A DNA stretch of 18,115 bases, taken from positions 1-18,115 of the forward strand of contig DAOVJZ010000007.1 in NCBI GenBank assembly GCA_030632035.1. The letters are read 5' to 3'. Position 1 is the first letter of the stretch, and the number at the start of each line of letters is the position of its first letter. The DNA is from Granulosicoccaceae bacterium. Lineage in GTDB: Bacteria > Pseudomonadota > Gammaproteobacteria > DAOVJZ01. The notes below the pieces were generated by a model. That model was not told the origin of the DNA. It ran no database searches and worked only from the letters and a program-made list of their open reading frames with translations. The translations under genes and the position numbers were made by a program. Below, piece by piece: positions 1-7,332 of the stretch.

Positions 1-92
1 ACAACAGTGGTTTTGTTATCTGCATGTTCCAGTGCCTTGGAAACAGAATGCAGATTACCCATGCCGTAATCAATAACCGCAACAGTACTCAT
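1..92 (-). CDS. hisH: Imidazole glycerol phosphate synthase glutaminase subunit HisH, N-terminal fragment
   Basis: Only the first 30 codons are in the window; the gene runs off the left edge. The reading begins MSTVAVIDYGMGNLHSVSKA, the first strand and loop of the class I glutamine amidotransferase HisH family (typical pattern: hydrophobic strand, then DYGxGNLxS). The catalytic Cys-His-Glu triad lies outside the window and cannot be checked. In this family HisH hydrolyses glutamine and passes ammonia to HisF, which makes imidazole glycerol phosphate and AICAR in histidine synthesis. It lies 76 bases downstream of hisB in the same direction, the usual order in many gammaproteobacteria, so the two are probably co-transcribed. 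The family call is firm despite the short fragment. Confidence 0.9.
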   Translation of the reverse strand, partial: MSTVAVIDYGMGNLHSVSKALEHADNKTTV

Positions 93-168
93 GATATTAG
101 ATGGATTAGATATAAAATTTTACTCAACATGATTTTTCACACGCACAGATAAACGGAGAGGTAGTTTT

Positions 169-762
169 TTACAAACTCCCCTTGGTTGAAGGCAGGATAC
201 CTTGCATGCGTGGATCAGGTTCCAGCGCCATACGTAATGCACGACCAAATGCCTTGAATACAGTTTCTGCAACATGATGCGCATTAATACCACGCAGGCT
301 ATCGACGTGTAATGTCACCATCGCGTGATTGGTAAAGCCCTGAAAAAATTCGTGAAATAAATCCACTTCCAGCTCACCCACCTGTGCACGTTGAAACTTG
401 ACGGCAAATTCAAGACCAGGTCGACCTGACAGATCAATTACAACCCGTGATAATGCCTCGTCCAGTGGCACATAGGCGTGACCATAACGACGAATACCCT
501 GTTTATCACCAACGGCTTTGTTGATAGCTTGTCCCAATGTGATACCGATATCTTCCATGGTGTGGTGGCCATCGATATGCAGATCACCTTTTGCCTTAAT
601 GGAGAGATCAATCAAGCCATGGCGTGCAACCTGATCCAGCATGTGTTCCAGAAATGGAATACCAGTCGCCAGATCGGATTGTCCACTGCCATCCAGATTA
701 ACGGTAACAGTAATATCAGTTTCATTAGTTTTACGTGTGATTTCGGCTTTGCGCGTAGCCAT
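169..762 (-). CDS. hisB: Imidazoleglycerol-phosphate dehydratase HisB (monofunctional)
   Basis: A 197-residue protein that dehydrates imidazole glycerol phosphate to imidazole acetol phosphate, the sixth step of histidine synthesis, in the cytoplasm as a metal-dependent 24-mer. Family landmarks are all present: HHTMED at residues 66-71 and NAHHVAE at 160-166 (the two histidine-rich metal motifs), DEALSR at 101-106 and the terminal PSTKG at 191-195. The length is that of a single-domain enzyme; the phosphatase domain fused to E. coli HisB is absent. The start is supported by a GGAG ribosome site just upstream (minus strand). hisH follows, and fnr is divergent on the other side. Confidence 0.97.
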   Translation of the reverse strand: MATRKAEITRKTNETDITVTVNLDGSGQSDLATGIPFLEHMLDQVARHGLIDLSIKAKGDLHIDGHHTMEDIGITLGQAINKAVGDKQGIRRYGHAYVPLDEALSRVVIDLSGRPGLEFAVKFQRAQVGELEVDLFHEFFQGFTNHAMVTLHVDSLRGINAHHVAETVFKAFGRALRMALEPDPRMQGILPSTKGSL

Positions 763-865
763 TTGTATTTCTCCGGGTCACGGCAGGTCAACAACAAGGT
801 TGATTCGTGGGACTTGTACTTATTTTCCTTAGGGTTAATACATGCTAATTAGTTTTACTTAAGGG

Positions 866-894
866 ATTATATGCATAAATTGATGATCCATACA
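866..894 (-). promoter_or_regulatory. Possible promoter for hisB
   Basis: On the minus strand a perfect TATAAT occupies 871-866. Seventeen bases upstream is TGTATG (894-889), a poor -35 match. The start would lie about 100 bases before hisB in the 173-base gap between hisB and fnr. Support is one good hexamer in an AT-rich region, so this is tentative. I saw no obvious histidine leader peptide. Confidence 0.35.
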
Positions 895-935
895 GGTTTT
901 TATGTTGTATATTAGGCGCTGTTGGGGTTTTTAGA

Positions 936-1697
936 ATGAGTCAGAGCACTATGTCAGGTTTAGAATCTGTCAATCAGATAGATATTTCATCACTCAAAGT
1001 TGCATGTAAAGACTGTAATCTATACCAGTTATGTTTGCCTCTGGGACTGGAAAATGATGATTTGGAGCGGCTGGATAGTATTATCAAGCGTCGCCGCCCG
1101 GTTAAACGCCATGCTTACTTGTATCAGGCCGGTGATGCCATGCGCTCTATTTATGCGGTTCGATCCGGTTCATTCAAGTCATTCACACTAACTGATGATG
1201 GTACTGAACAGATCACAGGATTTTCCCTGCCAGGTGAGCTCATTGGTCTGGATGCTATCAGTACCGGTCAGCATATATCTACGTCCAAGGCGCTGGAAAT
1301 GTCCCATGTTTGTGAGATTCCATTTGAAAAACTGGAAGAATTGAGTAGCGTAATTCCAGGTCTGCAACGTCAGTTATTACGCATCATGAGTAAGGAAATT
1401 GCCCATGATCAATCGGCCATCCTGCTGAGCAAGAAGAGTGCTGAAGAACGCCTGGCTTGTTTTATTATGAGTTTGGCTAACCGTTTTGAAGCCCGCGGGT
1501 TTTCATCCAGAGAGATCCACCTGACCATGTCACGTGTAGAAATCGCCAGCTACCTGGGATTGGCGGTAGAAACGGTGAGTCGTGTGTTCAGCCGCTTCCA
1601 GCAGGACGGCATTATGTCCGTGAACAGAAGAGCAATAGAAATAAAGGATATGGATGAAGTGCATAATCTTGCCGGAGCTAAGCCGTCTTCCAGATAA
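936..1697 (+). CDS. fnr: FNR/ANR-type oxygen-sensing transcription regulator
   Basis: A 253-residue Crp/Fnr-family regulator. Four cysteines match the [4Fe-4S] ligands of E. coli FNR in spacing: C24, C27 and C33 (C-x2-C-x5-C) near the N terminus and C126 in the sensor domain. A cyclic-nucleotide-like beta-roll spans about 40-150, a dimerisation helix follows, and a helix-turn-helix sits at about 201-222 with the recognition segment VETVSR (211-216), whose Glu and Ser-Arg read TTGAT half-sites in FNR. With oxygen low, the cluster-bearing dimer should activate or repress genes carrying TTGAT-N4-ATCAA sites. GGGG at 924-927 gives a ribosome site eight bases before the ATG. It precedes the cbb3 oxidase genes on the same strand, and FNR-like sites lie before ccoN and before the 81-residue protein at 16891-17136. 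Known as ANR in pseudomonads. Confidence 0.96.
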   Translation: MSQSTMSGLESVNQIDISSLKVACKDCNLYQLCLPLGLENDDLERLDSIIKRRRPVKRHAYLYQAGDAMRSIYAVRSGSFKSFTLTDDGTEQITGFSLPGELIGLDAISTGQHISTSKALEMSHVCEIPFEKLEELSSVIPGLQRQLLRIMSKEIAHDQSAILLSKKSAEERLACFIMSLANRFEARGFSSREIHLTMSRVEIASYLGLAVETVSRVFSRFQQDGIMSVNRRAIEIKDMDEVHNLAGAKPSSR

Positions 1698-1799
1698 ATA
1701 GTACAGCATCATTTGCTAGTTCTTGATTTCATAAGCAATTTCCAAAATTTTTTTCTAAGTTTCCTACTTTCGAGTTGTTATTGAGCTATATATTATTTA

Positions 1800-1839
1800 T
1801 TGATATAGGTCATTCATGGATACTTACTCTCAGTATTAG
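1800..1839 (+). promoter_or_regulatory. Candidate FNR-activated promoter upstream of ccoN
   Basis: TTGATATAGGTCAT at 1800-1813 fits the FNR/ANR consensus TTGAT-N4-ATCAA at eight of ten positions. Twenty bases further is TATTAG (1834-1839), a four-of-six -10 match. The site centre would be about 39-40 bases before the predicted start near 1846, close to the -41.5 arrangement of class II FNR promoters. The upstream gene encodes an FNR protein with intact cluster ligands, and cbb3 operons are classic FNR/ANR targets, so the assignment is plausible. It rests on pattern matching by eye. Confidence 0.55.
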
Positions 1840-1857
1840 AAAGTGTTTTAGATTTTT

Positions 1858-1877
1858 CTAATATATATCAATATAAT
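1858..1877 (+). promoter_or_regulatory. Second FNR-box-like site overlapping a perfect -10 hexamer region
   Basis: CTAATATATATCAA (1858-1871) matches TTGAT-N4-ATCAA at eight of ten positions, with a perfect right half. It is immediately followed by TATAAT at 1872-1877. The best -35 candidate is TTTAGA (1847-1852), with a long 19-base spacer. If this promoter is used, the FNR site lies inside it, a position expected to repress rather than activate. The sequence is very AT-rich, so chance similarity is a real alternative. Confidence 0.35.
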
Positions 1878-1878
1878 G

Positions 1879-1923
1879 CCCGTCGGCTTCAAGGGTGGTT
1901 GATGATTGTAGCCGGCGGGTTTT
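1879..1923 (+). terminator. Hairpin with T-run between fnr and ccoN (terminator or leader structure)
   Basis: CCCGTCGGCT (1879-1888) pairs with AGCCGGCGGG (1910-1919) over ten positions, with one G-T pair, and TTTT follows at 1920-1923. The 21-base loop can form an inner TCAA/TTGA stem (1889-1892 with 1899-1902). It looks like an intrinsic terminator. It is 180 bases after fnr but only 90 bases before ccoN and downstream of both candidate promoters, so it could end fnr transcripts, end a short FNR-driven transcript, or act as an attenuator in the ccoN leader. Confidence 0.6.
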
Positions 1924-2013
1924 GATTTATTTAACAATTCTAATTTATTGGCATATTATTGCTATCTTATTGATATTGCCGGTAATTTTTTAATCTAGAA
2001 TGGGGTAAAACAA

Positions 2014-3429
2014 ATGGAGCTGCAAAGCACATACAATCTGAAGATTGTGAAGCAGTTTGCCGTGATGACCGTAGTCTGGGGCATCGTCGGTATGCTGGTC
2101 GGGGTCTTCATCGCGGCACAACTGGTTTGGCCAGAACTCAATTTTGATCTTCCGTGGACTACTTACAGTCGTTTACGTCCACTGCACACCAATGCCGTTA
2201 TTTTTGCATTTGGCGGAAGCGCATTATTCGCGACGTCCTATTATGTTGTGCAACGGACATGTCAGGTCAGGTTATTCAGTGATAGGTTGGCCAGTTTTAC
2301 CTTTTGGGGCTGGAATCTGGTCATTGTGCTGGCAGCGATAACATTACCAATGGGTATCACCAGCAGTAAGGAATATGCTGAGCTGGAATGGCCGATTGAT
2401 ATTCTGATTGCAGTTGTCTGGGTTGTATATGGAATTGTGTTCTTCGGCACAATTATGAAACGTAAAGTAAAACATATTTACGTTGCCAACTGGTTTTATG
2501 GTGCATTCATTATTACCGTTGCAATACTTCATATTGTTAACAGTGCGGCCGTACCGGTTACGCTGACTAAATCCTATTCTGCTTATGCCGGTGCTATGGA
2601 TGCCATGATTCAATGGTGGTATGGCCATAACGCGGTGGGCTTTTTCCTGACAGCCGGCTTCCTTGGCATGATGTATTACTTTGTACCCAAGCAGGCAGGT
2701 CGTCCGGTTTATTCCTACCGTTTGTCAGTTGTTCATTTCTGGGCACTGATTTCAACCTACATTTGGGCAGGTCCTCATCACCTTCATTACACGGCATTAC
2801 CTGATTGGACGCAGACAGTTGGTATGGTTTTCTCTCTGGTATTATTGGCACCAAGTTGGGGAGGTATGATTAACGGTATCATGACCTTGTCAGGCGCATG
2901 GGACAAATTGCGTACGGATCCGATTCTTCGTTTCCTGCTTGTCTCACTCTCGTTCTACGGTATGTCTACCTTTGAAGGGCCAATGATGGCTATCAAGACG
3001 GTAAATGCATTGTCGCATTATACTGACTGGACCATTGGTCACGTACACTCCGGTGCACTGGGCTGGGTTGGCTTTGTTTCAATCGGTGCAATTTACTTCC
3101 TTCTGCCGCGCGTTGTTGGCAAGACCGAAATGTATTCCAAAAAATTAATGGAATTTCACTTCTGGATAGCGACACTGGGTGTCGTGTTGTACATCACCGC
3201 GATGTGGATTGCCGGTATCATGCAAGGCTTGATGTGGAGTGCAGTCAATGATGACGGCACATTGACCTACAGCTTTGTCGAAACATTAAGTGCAATGTAC
3301 CCATATTACTTCGTTCGATTCCTGGGTGGAGTACTTTACCTGACAGGTATGTTGTCTATGGCCTACAACATGTGGAAGACGATTCAGGGTAGCAAGACTA
3401 CCGTCGAATCGATCCCGCAGACAGCTTGA
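2014..3429 (+). CDS. ccoN: cbb3-type cytochrome c oxidase subunit I, CcoN
   Basis: The 471-residue catalytic subunit of the high-affinity cbb3 oxidase, which reduces oxygen to water in the inner membrane and pumps protons. About twelve membrane helices are visible. Metal ligands fall in the expected places: H58 and H345 for low-spin heme b, H343 for high-spin heme b3, H205, H255 and H256 for copper B, and Y249 in TYIWAGPHH, the tyrosine that cross-links to the copper ligand in this family. Signature stretches are RPLHTNAVIF, WWYGHNAVGF, WAGPHHLHY and GHVHSGALG. GGGG lies eight bases before the ATG. It heads ccoNOQP, whose spacings indicate one transcript, probably controlled by the FNR-like sites upstream. 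Confidence 0.98.
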   Translation: MELQSTYNLKIVKQFAVMTVVWGIVGMLVGVFIAAQLVWPELNFDLPWTTYSRLRPLHTNAVIFAFGGSALFATSYYVVQRTCQVRLFSDRLASFTFWGWNLVIVLAAITLPMGITSSKEYAELEWPIDILIAVVWVVYGIVFFGTIMKRKVKHIYVANWFYGAFIITVAILHIVNSAAVPVTLTKSYSAYAGAMDAMIQWWYGHNAVGFFLTAGFLGMMYYFVPKQAGRPVYSYRLSVVHFWALISTYIWAGPHHLHYTALPDWTQTVGMVFSLVLLAPSWGGMINGIMTLSGAWDKLRTDPILRFLLVSLSFYGMSTFEGPMMAIKTVNALSHYTDWTIGHVHSGALGWVGFVSIGAIYFLLPRVVGKTEMYSKKLMEFHFWIATLGVVLYITAMWIAGIMQGLMWSAVNDDGTLTYSFVETLSAMYPYYFVRFLGGVLYLTGMLSMAYNMWKTIQGSKTTVESIPQTA

Positions 3430-3443
3430 GGGAGGGTTAACAC

Positions 3444-4052
3444 ATGAGTCATGAAAAAGTAGAAACGAACATCGGGTTAATGGTCATTTTGATTGTGCTG
3501 ATCATCAGTGTTGGTGGTCTGGTTGAAATTGTTCCATTATTTTTCCTCAAGAGTACAACAGAACCGGTTGCAGGTTTAAAACCTTACACCGCATTGCAAC
3601 TGGAAGGACGTGATATTTATATCCGTGAAGGTTGCTATGTTTGTCACTCACAAATGATTCGTCCTTTCCGTGCCGAGACCGAACGTTATGGACACTATTC
3701 TGTCGCCGGTGAGTTTGTTTACGATCATCCATTCCAGTGGGGTTCAAAACGCACCGGTCCTGATCTGCATCGTGTTGGTGGTCGTTATAGTGATGACTGG
3801 CATCGTGTTCATTTAATGAATCCACGTGATGTTGTGCCTGAATCCAATATGCCGGGTTTCCCATGGTTGGCCGAGAACAGAGTGGATGAAAAACTCACAG
3901 CCAGAAAAATGAAGGCATTGAGTCTGGTCGGTGTACCTTACACAGAGGCTGATATGGCCGGTGCTGCGGATGCGGTTAAGGGTAAAACAGAAATGGATGC
4001 TCTGATTAACTACCTGCAGGTTTTAGGTACCAGTATCAAGACAAGAAGGTAA
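3444..4052 (+). CDS. ccoO: cbb3-type cytochrome c oxidase subunit II, CcoO (monoheme cytochrome c)
   Basis: A 202-residue membrane-anchored c-type cytochrome that carries electrons to the CcoN active site. One N-terminal helix (about 10-36) anchors a periplasmic domain. The single heme site is CYVCH (C64, C67, H68), and M136 in SNMPGFPW is the likely axial methionine. The motifs SQMIRPFRAE and TGPDLHRVGGRY are characteristic of CcoO. A strong GGAG ribosome site ends nine bases before the ATG, 14 bases after the ccoN stop. Length is typical of the family, with nothing missing. Confidence 0.98.
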   Translation: MSHEKVETNIGLMVILIVLIISVGGLVEIVPLFFLKSTTEPVAGLKPYTALQLEGRDIYIREGCYVCHSQMIRPFRAETERYGHYSVAGEFVYDHPFQWGSKRTGPDLHRVGGRYSDDWHRVHLMNPRDVVPESNMPGFPWLAENRVDEKLTARKMKALSLVGVPYTEADMAGAADAVKGKTEMDALINYLQVLGTSIKTRR

Positions 4053-4059
4053 TTTAATC

Positions 4060-4239
4060 ATGGATCTTACAATAATACGTTCATTTTTTACGGTATTGAT
4101 ATTCGCCATCTTCATTGGTATCTGGATCTGGGCATGGAGTAGCAAGCGCAAAAATGATTTTGATGAGGCTGCTAACCTGCCTTTTGCAGATGAAGACGAA
4201 ATGAAGTCGGTGATTGATAGACGGGAGCATACGTCATGA
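4060..4239 (+). CDS. ccoQ: cbb3-type oxidase small subunit CcoQ
   Basis: A 59-residue protein read from the ATG at 4060, beginning MDLTIIRSFFTVLIFAIFIG. One membrane helix (about 7-26) contains a WIWAW run and is followed by the basic stretch SSKRK and an acidic tail with PFADEDE. This is the size, topology and tail of CcoQ, which stabilises the assembled cbb3 complex. It starts seven bases after ccoO, whose last codons include an AAGAAGG ribosome site, and its TGA overlaps the ccoP ATG by four bases (ATGA), a sign of translational coupling. Confidence 0.92.
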   Translation: MDLTIIRSFFTVLIFAIFIGIWIWAWSSKRKNDFDEAANLPFADEDEMKSVIDRREHTS

Positions 4240-5129
4240 ATAGCTTTCTACACTGGTTTGTTATTGTTTTAACACTGGGCAATATTTTGGGTTGTTGGTG
4301 GTTGATTCGCTATGCCGCAAAGAAACGTCCCGGCGATGTTCCTGATGGCGCAAAGATGACCCATAGCTGGGACAACGGTGATTTGGTTGAATTGAATAAT
4401 CCAATGCCGGGTTGGTGGTTGGGAATGTTTTACGCCACGATTGTGTTTTCGCTGGTTTATCTTGCGTTGTATCCGGGGCTTGGAAATTTCAAAGGCTTCT
4501 TTAACTGGACACAAGTATCACAATATGAAAAAGAAATAGCTGACGCAAAAGAGACCTATGGTCCGATTTTTGCCAAATATGCTCAGCAGGATCTCGTCAC
4601 AGTGAGTAAAGATGCGGAAGCCAATGCAATAGGAAAACGTCTATTTATAAACTATTGCTCAACTTGTCATGGTTCAGATGCCGGTGGTGCATCCGGTTTT
4701 CCAAGCCTGAAAGACAAAGCCTGGTTATGGGGTGGTTCACCGGAGGCTATCAAGCAGAGCATTCTTAATGGACGTCAGGCCATGATGCCTGCTTGGAAAG
4801 CCGTGATTGGAGACGATGGTGTAGGTAAGGTGGCAGCCTATGTTGCAAGTCTGAGTGGACGTAGCGCAAATCCGGCTCAGGTAACAGCAGGCAAAGCCTT
4901 GTTTGCAACCAACTGTGCTGCATGTCATATGCCTACGGGTGTCGGTAACCCGCTTTTGGGCGCAGCAGATCTGACAGATAAGACATGGTTATATGGTGGT
5001 TCTTTGGGTGCAATCAAGAAAACCATTGCCAATGGCCGTAAGGGTGTCATGCCGGCACACCGTGATTTCCTTGGAGAAGACAAGGTTCATTTGCTGGCCG
5101 CTTATATTTACAGTTTGTCAGCGGATTAA
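4236..5129 (+). CDS. ccoP: cbb3-type cytochrome c oxidase subunit III, CcoP (diheme cytochrome c)
   Basis: A 297-residue diheme cytochrome that passes electrons from soluble donors to CcoO. Two N-terminal helices (about 5-26 and 60-80) are present, the second ending in LYPGLGNFKG, the gammaproteobacterial two-helix form. Two cytochrome c domains follow: CSTCH (C141, C144, H145) with M184 as probable sixth ligand, and CAACH (C227, C230, H231) with M272. The two domains resemble each other (KAWLWGGSPEAIK versus KTWLYGGSLGAIK), the usual internal duplication. The start overlaps ccoQ by four bases. A palindrome with T-rich flanks follows the stop. Confidence 0.98.
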   Translation: MNSFLHWFVIVLTLGNILGCWWLIRYAAKKRPGDVPDGAKMTHSWDNGDLVELNNPMPGWWLGMFYATIVFSLVYLALYPGLGNFKGFFNWTQVSQYEKEIADAKETYGPIFAKYAQQDLVTVSKDAEANAIGKRLFINYCSTCHGSDAGGASGFPSLKDKAWLWGGSPEAIKQSILNGRQAMMPAWKAVIGDDGVGKVAAYVASLSGRSANPAQVTAGKALFATNCAACHMPTGVGNPLLGAADLTDKTWLYGGSLGAIKKTIANGRKGVMPAHRDFLGEDKVHLLAAYIYSLSAD

Positions 5130-5155
5130 AACCCCTTTGTTATTAGTTTTTTTTT

Positions 5156-5190
5156 GCGGATGGCCATATGGTCATCCGCTTATTTTATTG
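5156..5190 (+). terminator. Palindromic hairpin between ccoP and ccoG
   Basis: 5156-5179 is a nearly perfect 24-base palindrome built on GCGGATG and CATCCGC arms with an inner CCATATGG core and one G-T pair each side. TTATTTTATT follows and a run of nine T precedes it. It has the shape of an intrinsic terminator, probably partial, ending or reducing transcription after ccoNOQP; the trailing T-tract is interrupted, so some read-through into ccoG is likely. Confidence 0.6.
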
Positions 5191-5223
5191 GCCACCACGT
5201 ATTATGGTCGCTAAAATTCGCTT

Positions 5224-6639
5224 ATGACCGAGAACACTCCCGATAATTCCCGACAACAGTCCGGGGATGATATCCAACCAAAGCTTTATGCCCAGTGCGG
5301 AAAACTTTATCCACGCCAGGTACAAGGGTTTTTCGCACGATTACGTGTTATTGGGGTACTCGCATTATTAGGTTTATATTATCTTGTGCCCTGGTTTAGC
5401 TGGGGTGATCGACAGGCTGTCCTTTTTGATCTACCCGCCCGTAAGTTTTATATCTTTGGTCTGACTTTTTGGCCACAGGATTTTATTTATCTTGCCTTCC
5501 TTTTGATCATTGCTGCATTGGCCTTGTTCTTTTTTACGACGCTTGCCGGAAGACTCTGGTGTGGTTACGCCTGCCCACAGACCGTTTGGACAGAGGTATT
5601 TTTGTGGATAGAAAATCTGGTAGAAGGTGATCGTTCCAAACAAATGAAACTGGACAAGGCACCCATGTCCTGGCGCAAATTTTATCTAAAGACAAGCAAG
5701 CACACGTTATGGGTTCTGTTTTCCCTGTTTACAGGGTTTGTTTTTGTCGGTTATTTCACTCCGATTTATGAATTATGGGAAAGTACGCTGGCCTGGACTC
5801 TGGGTCCATGGGAGGCCTTCTGGATTTTTTTCTATGGCTTGGCTACCTACGGTAATGCTGGCTGGTTGCGTGAGAAGGTGTGTATTTACATGTGTCCTTA
5901 TGCACGATTCCAGAGCGTCATGTTTGATGATGACACGCTGGTGATTGCTTACGATGAAGATCGTGGTGATCCACGCGGTTCACGTAAACGCAATATTGAC
6001 TTGAAACAGGCAGGATTAGGAGATTGTATTAACTGTACTCTTTGTGTGCAGGTATGTCCGACCGGCATTGATATTCGCGATGGATTACAATACGAATGTA
6101 TTGGTTGTGCCGCGTGTATTGATGTTTGTGATGATGTAATGGAAAAAATGAATTATGAGAAAGGATTGATTTGTTACACAACAGAAAATGCTAGACAGAA
6201 TAAGAAAGAAAAAATATTACGACTGCGTGTAATAGTTTATGCAGTTGTTATGTTTTCAATGATCGCGGGTCTTGTTTATAGTATTAGTCAGAGAATACCA
6301 CTGGAGCTGGATATTATTCGTGACCGTAATGCACTTTATCGTGAAACGGATGAAGGTCTGGTTGAAAATGTTTACACATTGAAGCTGATTAATATGGATG
6401 AAGTGCAACACGAATATAATTTGTCGGCTACGGGTATTGAAGGAATGGAGTTAATACTGAATGAGAAGGAAATTATTCTAAAGCCTGGTGAGATTGTTAG
6501 CCTGGTACTTCAGGTGCGGGTTGATCCTGTTAATCTAAAGAATGTTAGTACGGGCATTAATTTTAGTCTGGAGTCAAAAATCAATCCGGAGATAAAGACA
6601 CAGCGGATCGGAAAGTTTATTGGTCCAGTCATTAAATAA
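5224..6639 (+). CDS. ccoG: CcoG/FixG/RdxA family polyferredoxin, cbb3 oxidase assembly factor
   Basis: A 471-residue inner-membrane iron-sulfur protein. Several membrane helices (about 42-60, 85-106, 160-178, 195-212 and 335-354) flank two Cys pairs, CGYAC (C113, C117) and VCIYMC (C220, C224). A cytoplasmic ferredoxin module has two [4Fe-4S] motifs: C268, C271, C274, C278 and C292, C295, C298, C302. The C-terminal part (about 360-471) fits the periplasmic immunoglobulin-like FixG domain. Family members reduce Cu(II) to Cu(I) for building the oxidase copper site. No good ribosome site is visible before the ATG; the next in-frame Met is far downstream and the N terminus looks right for the family. 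It sits 94 bases after ccoP, beyond a palindrome, and 17 bases before ccoH. Confidence 0.96.
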   Translation: MTENTPDNSRQQSGDDIQPKLYAQCGKLYPRQVQGFFARLRVIGVLALLGLYYLVPWFSWGDRQAVLFDLPARKFYIFGLTFWPQDFIYLAFLLIIAALALFFFTTLAGRLWCGYACPQTVWTEVFLWIENLVEGDRSKQMKLDKAPMSWRKFYLKTSKHTLWVLFSLFTGFVFVGYFTPIYELWESTLAWTLGPWEAFWIFFYGLATYGNAGWLREKVCIYMCPYARFQSVMFDDDTLVIAYDEDRGDPRGSRKRNIDLKQAGLGDCINCTLCVQVCPTGIDIRDGLQYECIGCAACIDVCDDVMEKMNYEKGLICYTTENARQNKKEKILRLRVIVYAVVMFSMIAGLVYSISQRIPLELDIIRDRNALYRETDEGLVENVYTLKLINMDEVQHEYNLSATGIEGMELILNEKEIILKPGEIVSLVLQVRVDPVNLKNVSTGINFSLESKINPEIKTQRIGKFIGPVIK

Positions 6640-6656
6640 ATTTGAAGTAAACATCA

Positions 6657-7172
6657 ATGCCAATCAAAATTAAAAATACAGATACAAAACCATGGTATAA
6701 ACATTTCTGGCCGTGGTTTATTATTTTTTTCCCGTTTGTGGCCGTGGTTGCAGGCCTGACAACGGTAGTCATTGCAGTAAAGTATGAAGACAGCATGGTT
6801 GCTGATGATTATTATAAGGAAGGTCTTGCTATCAATCAGGTGCTGGACAGAGAACGAAAAGCCGGTGAGCTGGGTCTATCAGCCAATATCATGTTGAATC
6901 GTTCTACACAGCAATTACGTTTAATTCTGAAAAATAGCAAAAATATTTCCTTGCCTGATAAATTGCAGTTATCTATGTTTCACCCAACGCAGGCAGAACG
7001 CGATAAGGTTTGGTTACTGCACCATGAACAGGGTGATGTGTATTCTACCGATACAGGCTCTCTGGTCGTGGGGAGCTGGCATATTGTGCTGGAGCCAGTG
7101 GATAAGGAATGGCGTTTGGTAGGCCGTATTGCGATACCGCGAGAGACATCCATCTTACTAACTCCTCCCTAA
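6657..7172 (+). CDS. ccoH: FixH/CcoH family protein, cbb3 oxidase assembly factor
   Basis: A 171-residue protein with one N-terminal membrane helix (about 18-42, PWFIIFFPFVAVVAGL), then the family motif DDYYKEGLAIN at 50-60 and a periplasmic beta-rich domain. FixH/CcoH proteins associate with the cbb3 oxidase and are needed for its stable assembly. It starts 17 bases after ccoG and is presumably co-transcribed with it; the ribosome site is weak (a GAAG-like sequence). The copper-exporting ATPase CcoI and the small factor CcoS, which commonly follow, are absent here. The symbol fixH is used for the same gene in rhizobia. Confidence 0.92.
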   Translation: MPIKIKNTDTKPWYKHFWPWFIIFFPFVAVVAGLTTVVIAVKYEDSMVADDYYKEGLAINQVLDRERKAGELGLSANIMLNRSTQQLRLILKNSKNISLPDKLQLSMFHPTQAERDKVWLLHHEQGDVYSTDTGSLVVGSWHIVLEPVDKEWRLVGRIAIPRETSILLTPP

Positions 7173-7260
7173 ATAATAATAAAATCAATTGCTTAACTAA
7201 TTTTTGATTAGAACTTGTGCGCTACAGGGTAATGGCTTTAAGCTAGGAATCGTGTGGACT

Positions 7261-7299
7261 GGAAAGTTATTACAAAAATATAACAAATTGATACTTTCC
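7261..7299 (+). repeat. Inverted repeat upstream of the 95-residue membrane protein
   Basis: GGAAAGT (7261-7267) and ACTTTCC (7293-7299) are exact inverted copies 25 bases apart. Inside is a second, overlapping pair, GTTAT (7266-7270) and ATAAC (7280-7284); TATAAC at 7279-7284 could also be a -10 element. It lies 33 bases before the start of the next gene and could be an operator or a leader hairpin. Function is not known from sequence. Confidence 0.4.
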
Positions 7300-7332
7300 G
7301 TTGTGGTTACAAGTTAAGTTGAGGAGTTGGAG

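Larger units (their letters stand above)
1698..2013 (+). other. Gene-free control region between fnr and ccoN
   Basis: This 316-base stretch has no credible coding sequence. It holds, in order, an FNR-box-like site (1800-1813) with a candidate -10 element, a second weaker FNR-like site (1858-1871) abutting a perfect TATAAT (1872-1877), a GC-rich hairpin followed by T residues (1879-1923), a TTGGCA (1948-1953) that could be the -35 of a further weak promoter with TGATAT at 1971-1976, and a GGGG ribosome site at 2002-2005 before ccoN. The rest is AT-rich with nothing recognisable. Confidence 0.7.

Noticed and set aside
880..893. TTGATGATCCATAC upstream of fnr as an FNR autoregulatory site
   Set aside because: The left half is perfect but the right half matches poorly, so it is only a half-site that will occur by chance in AT-rich DNA.
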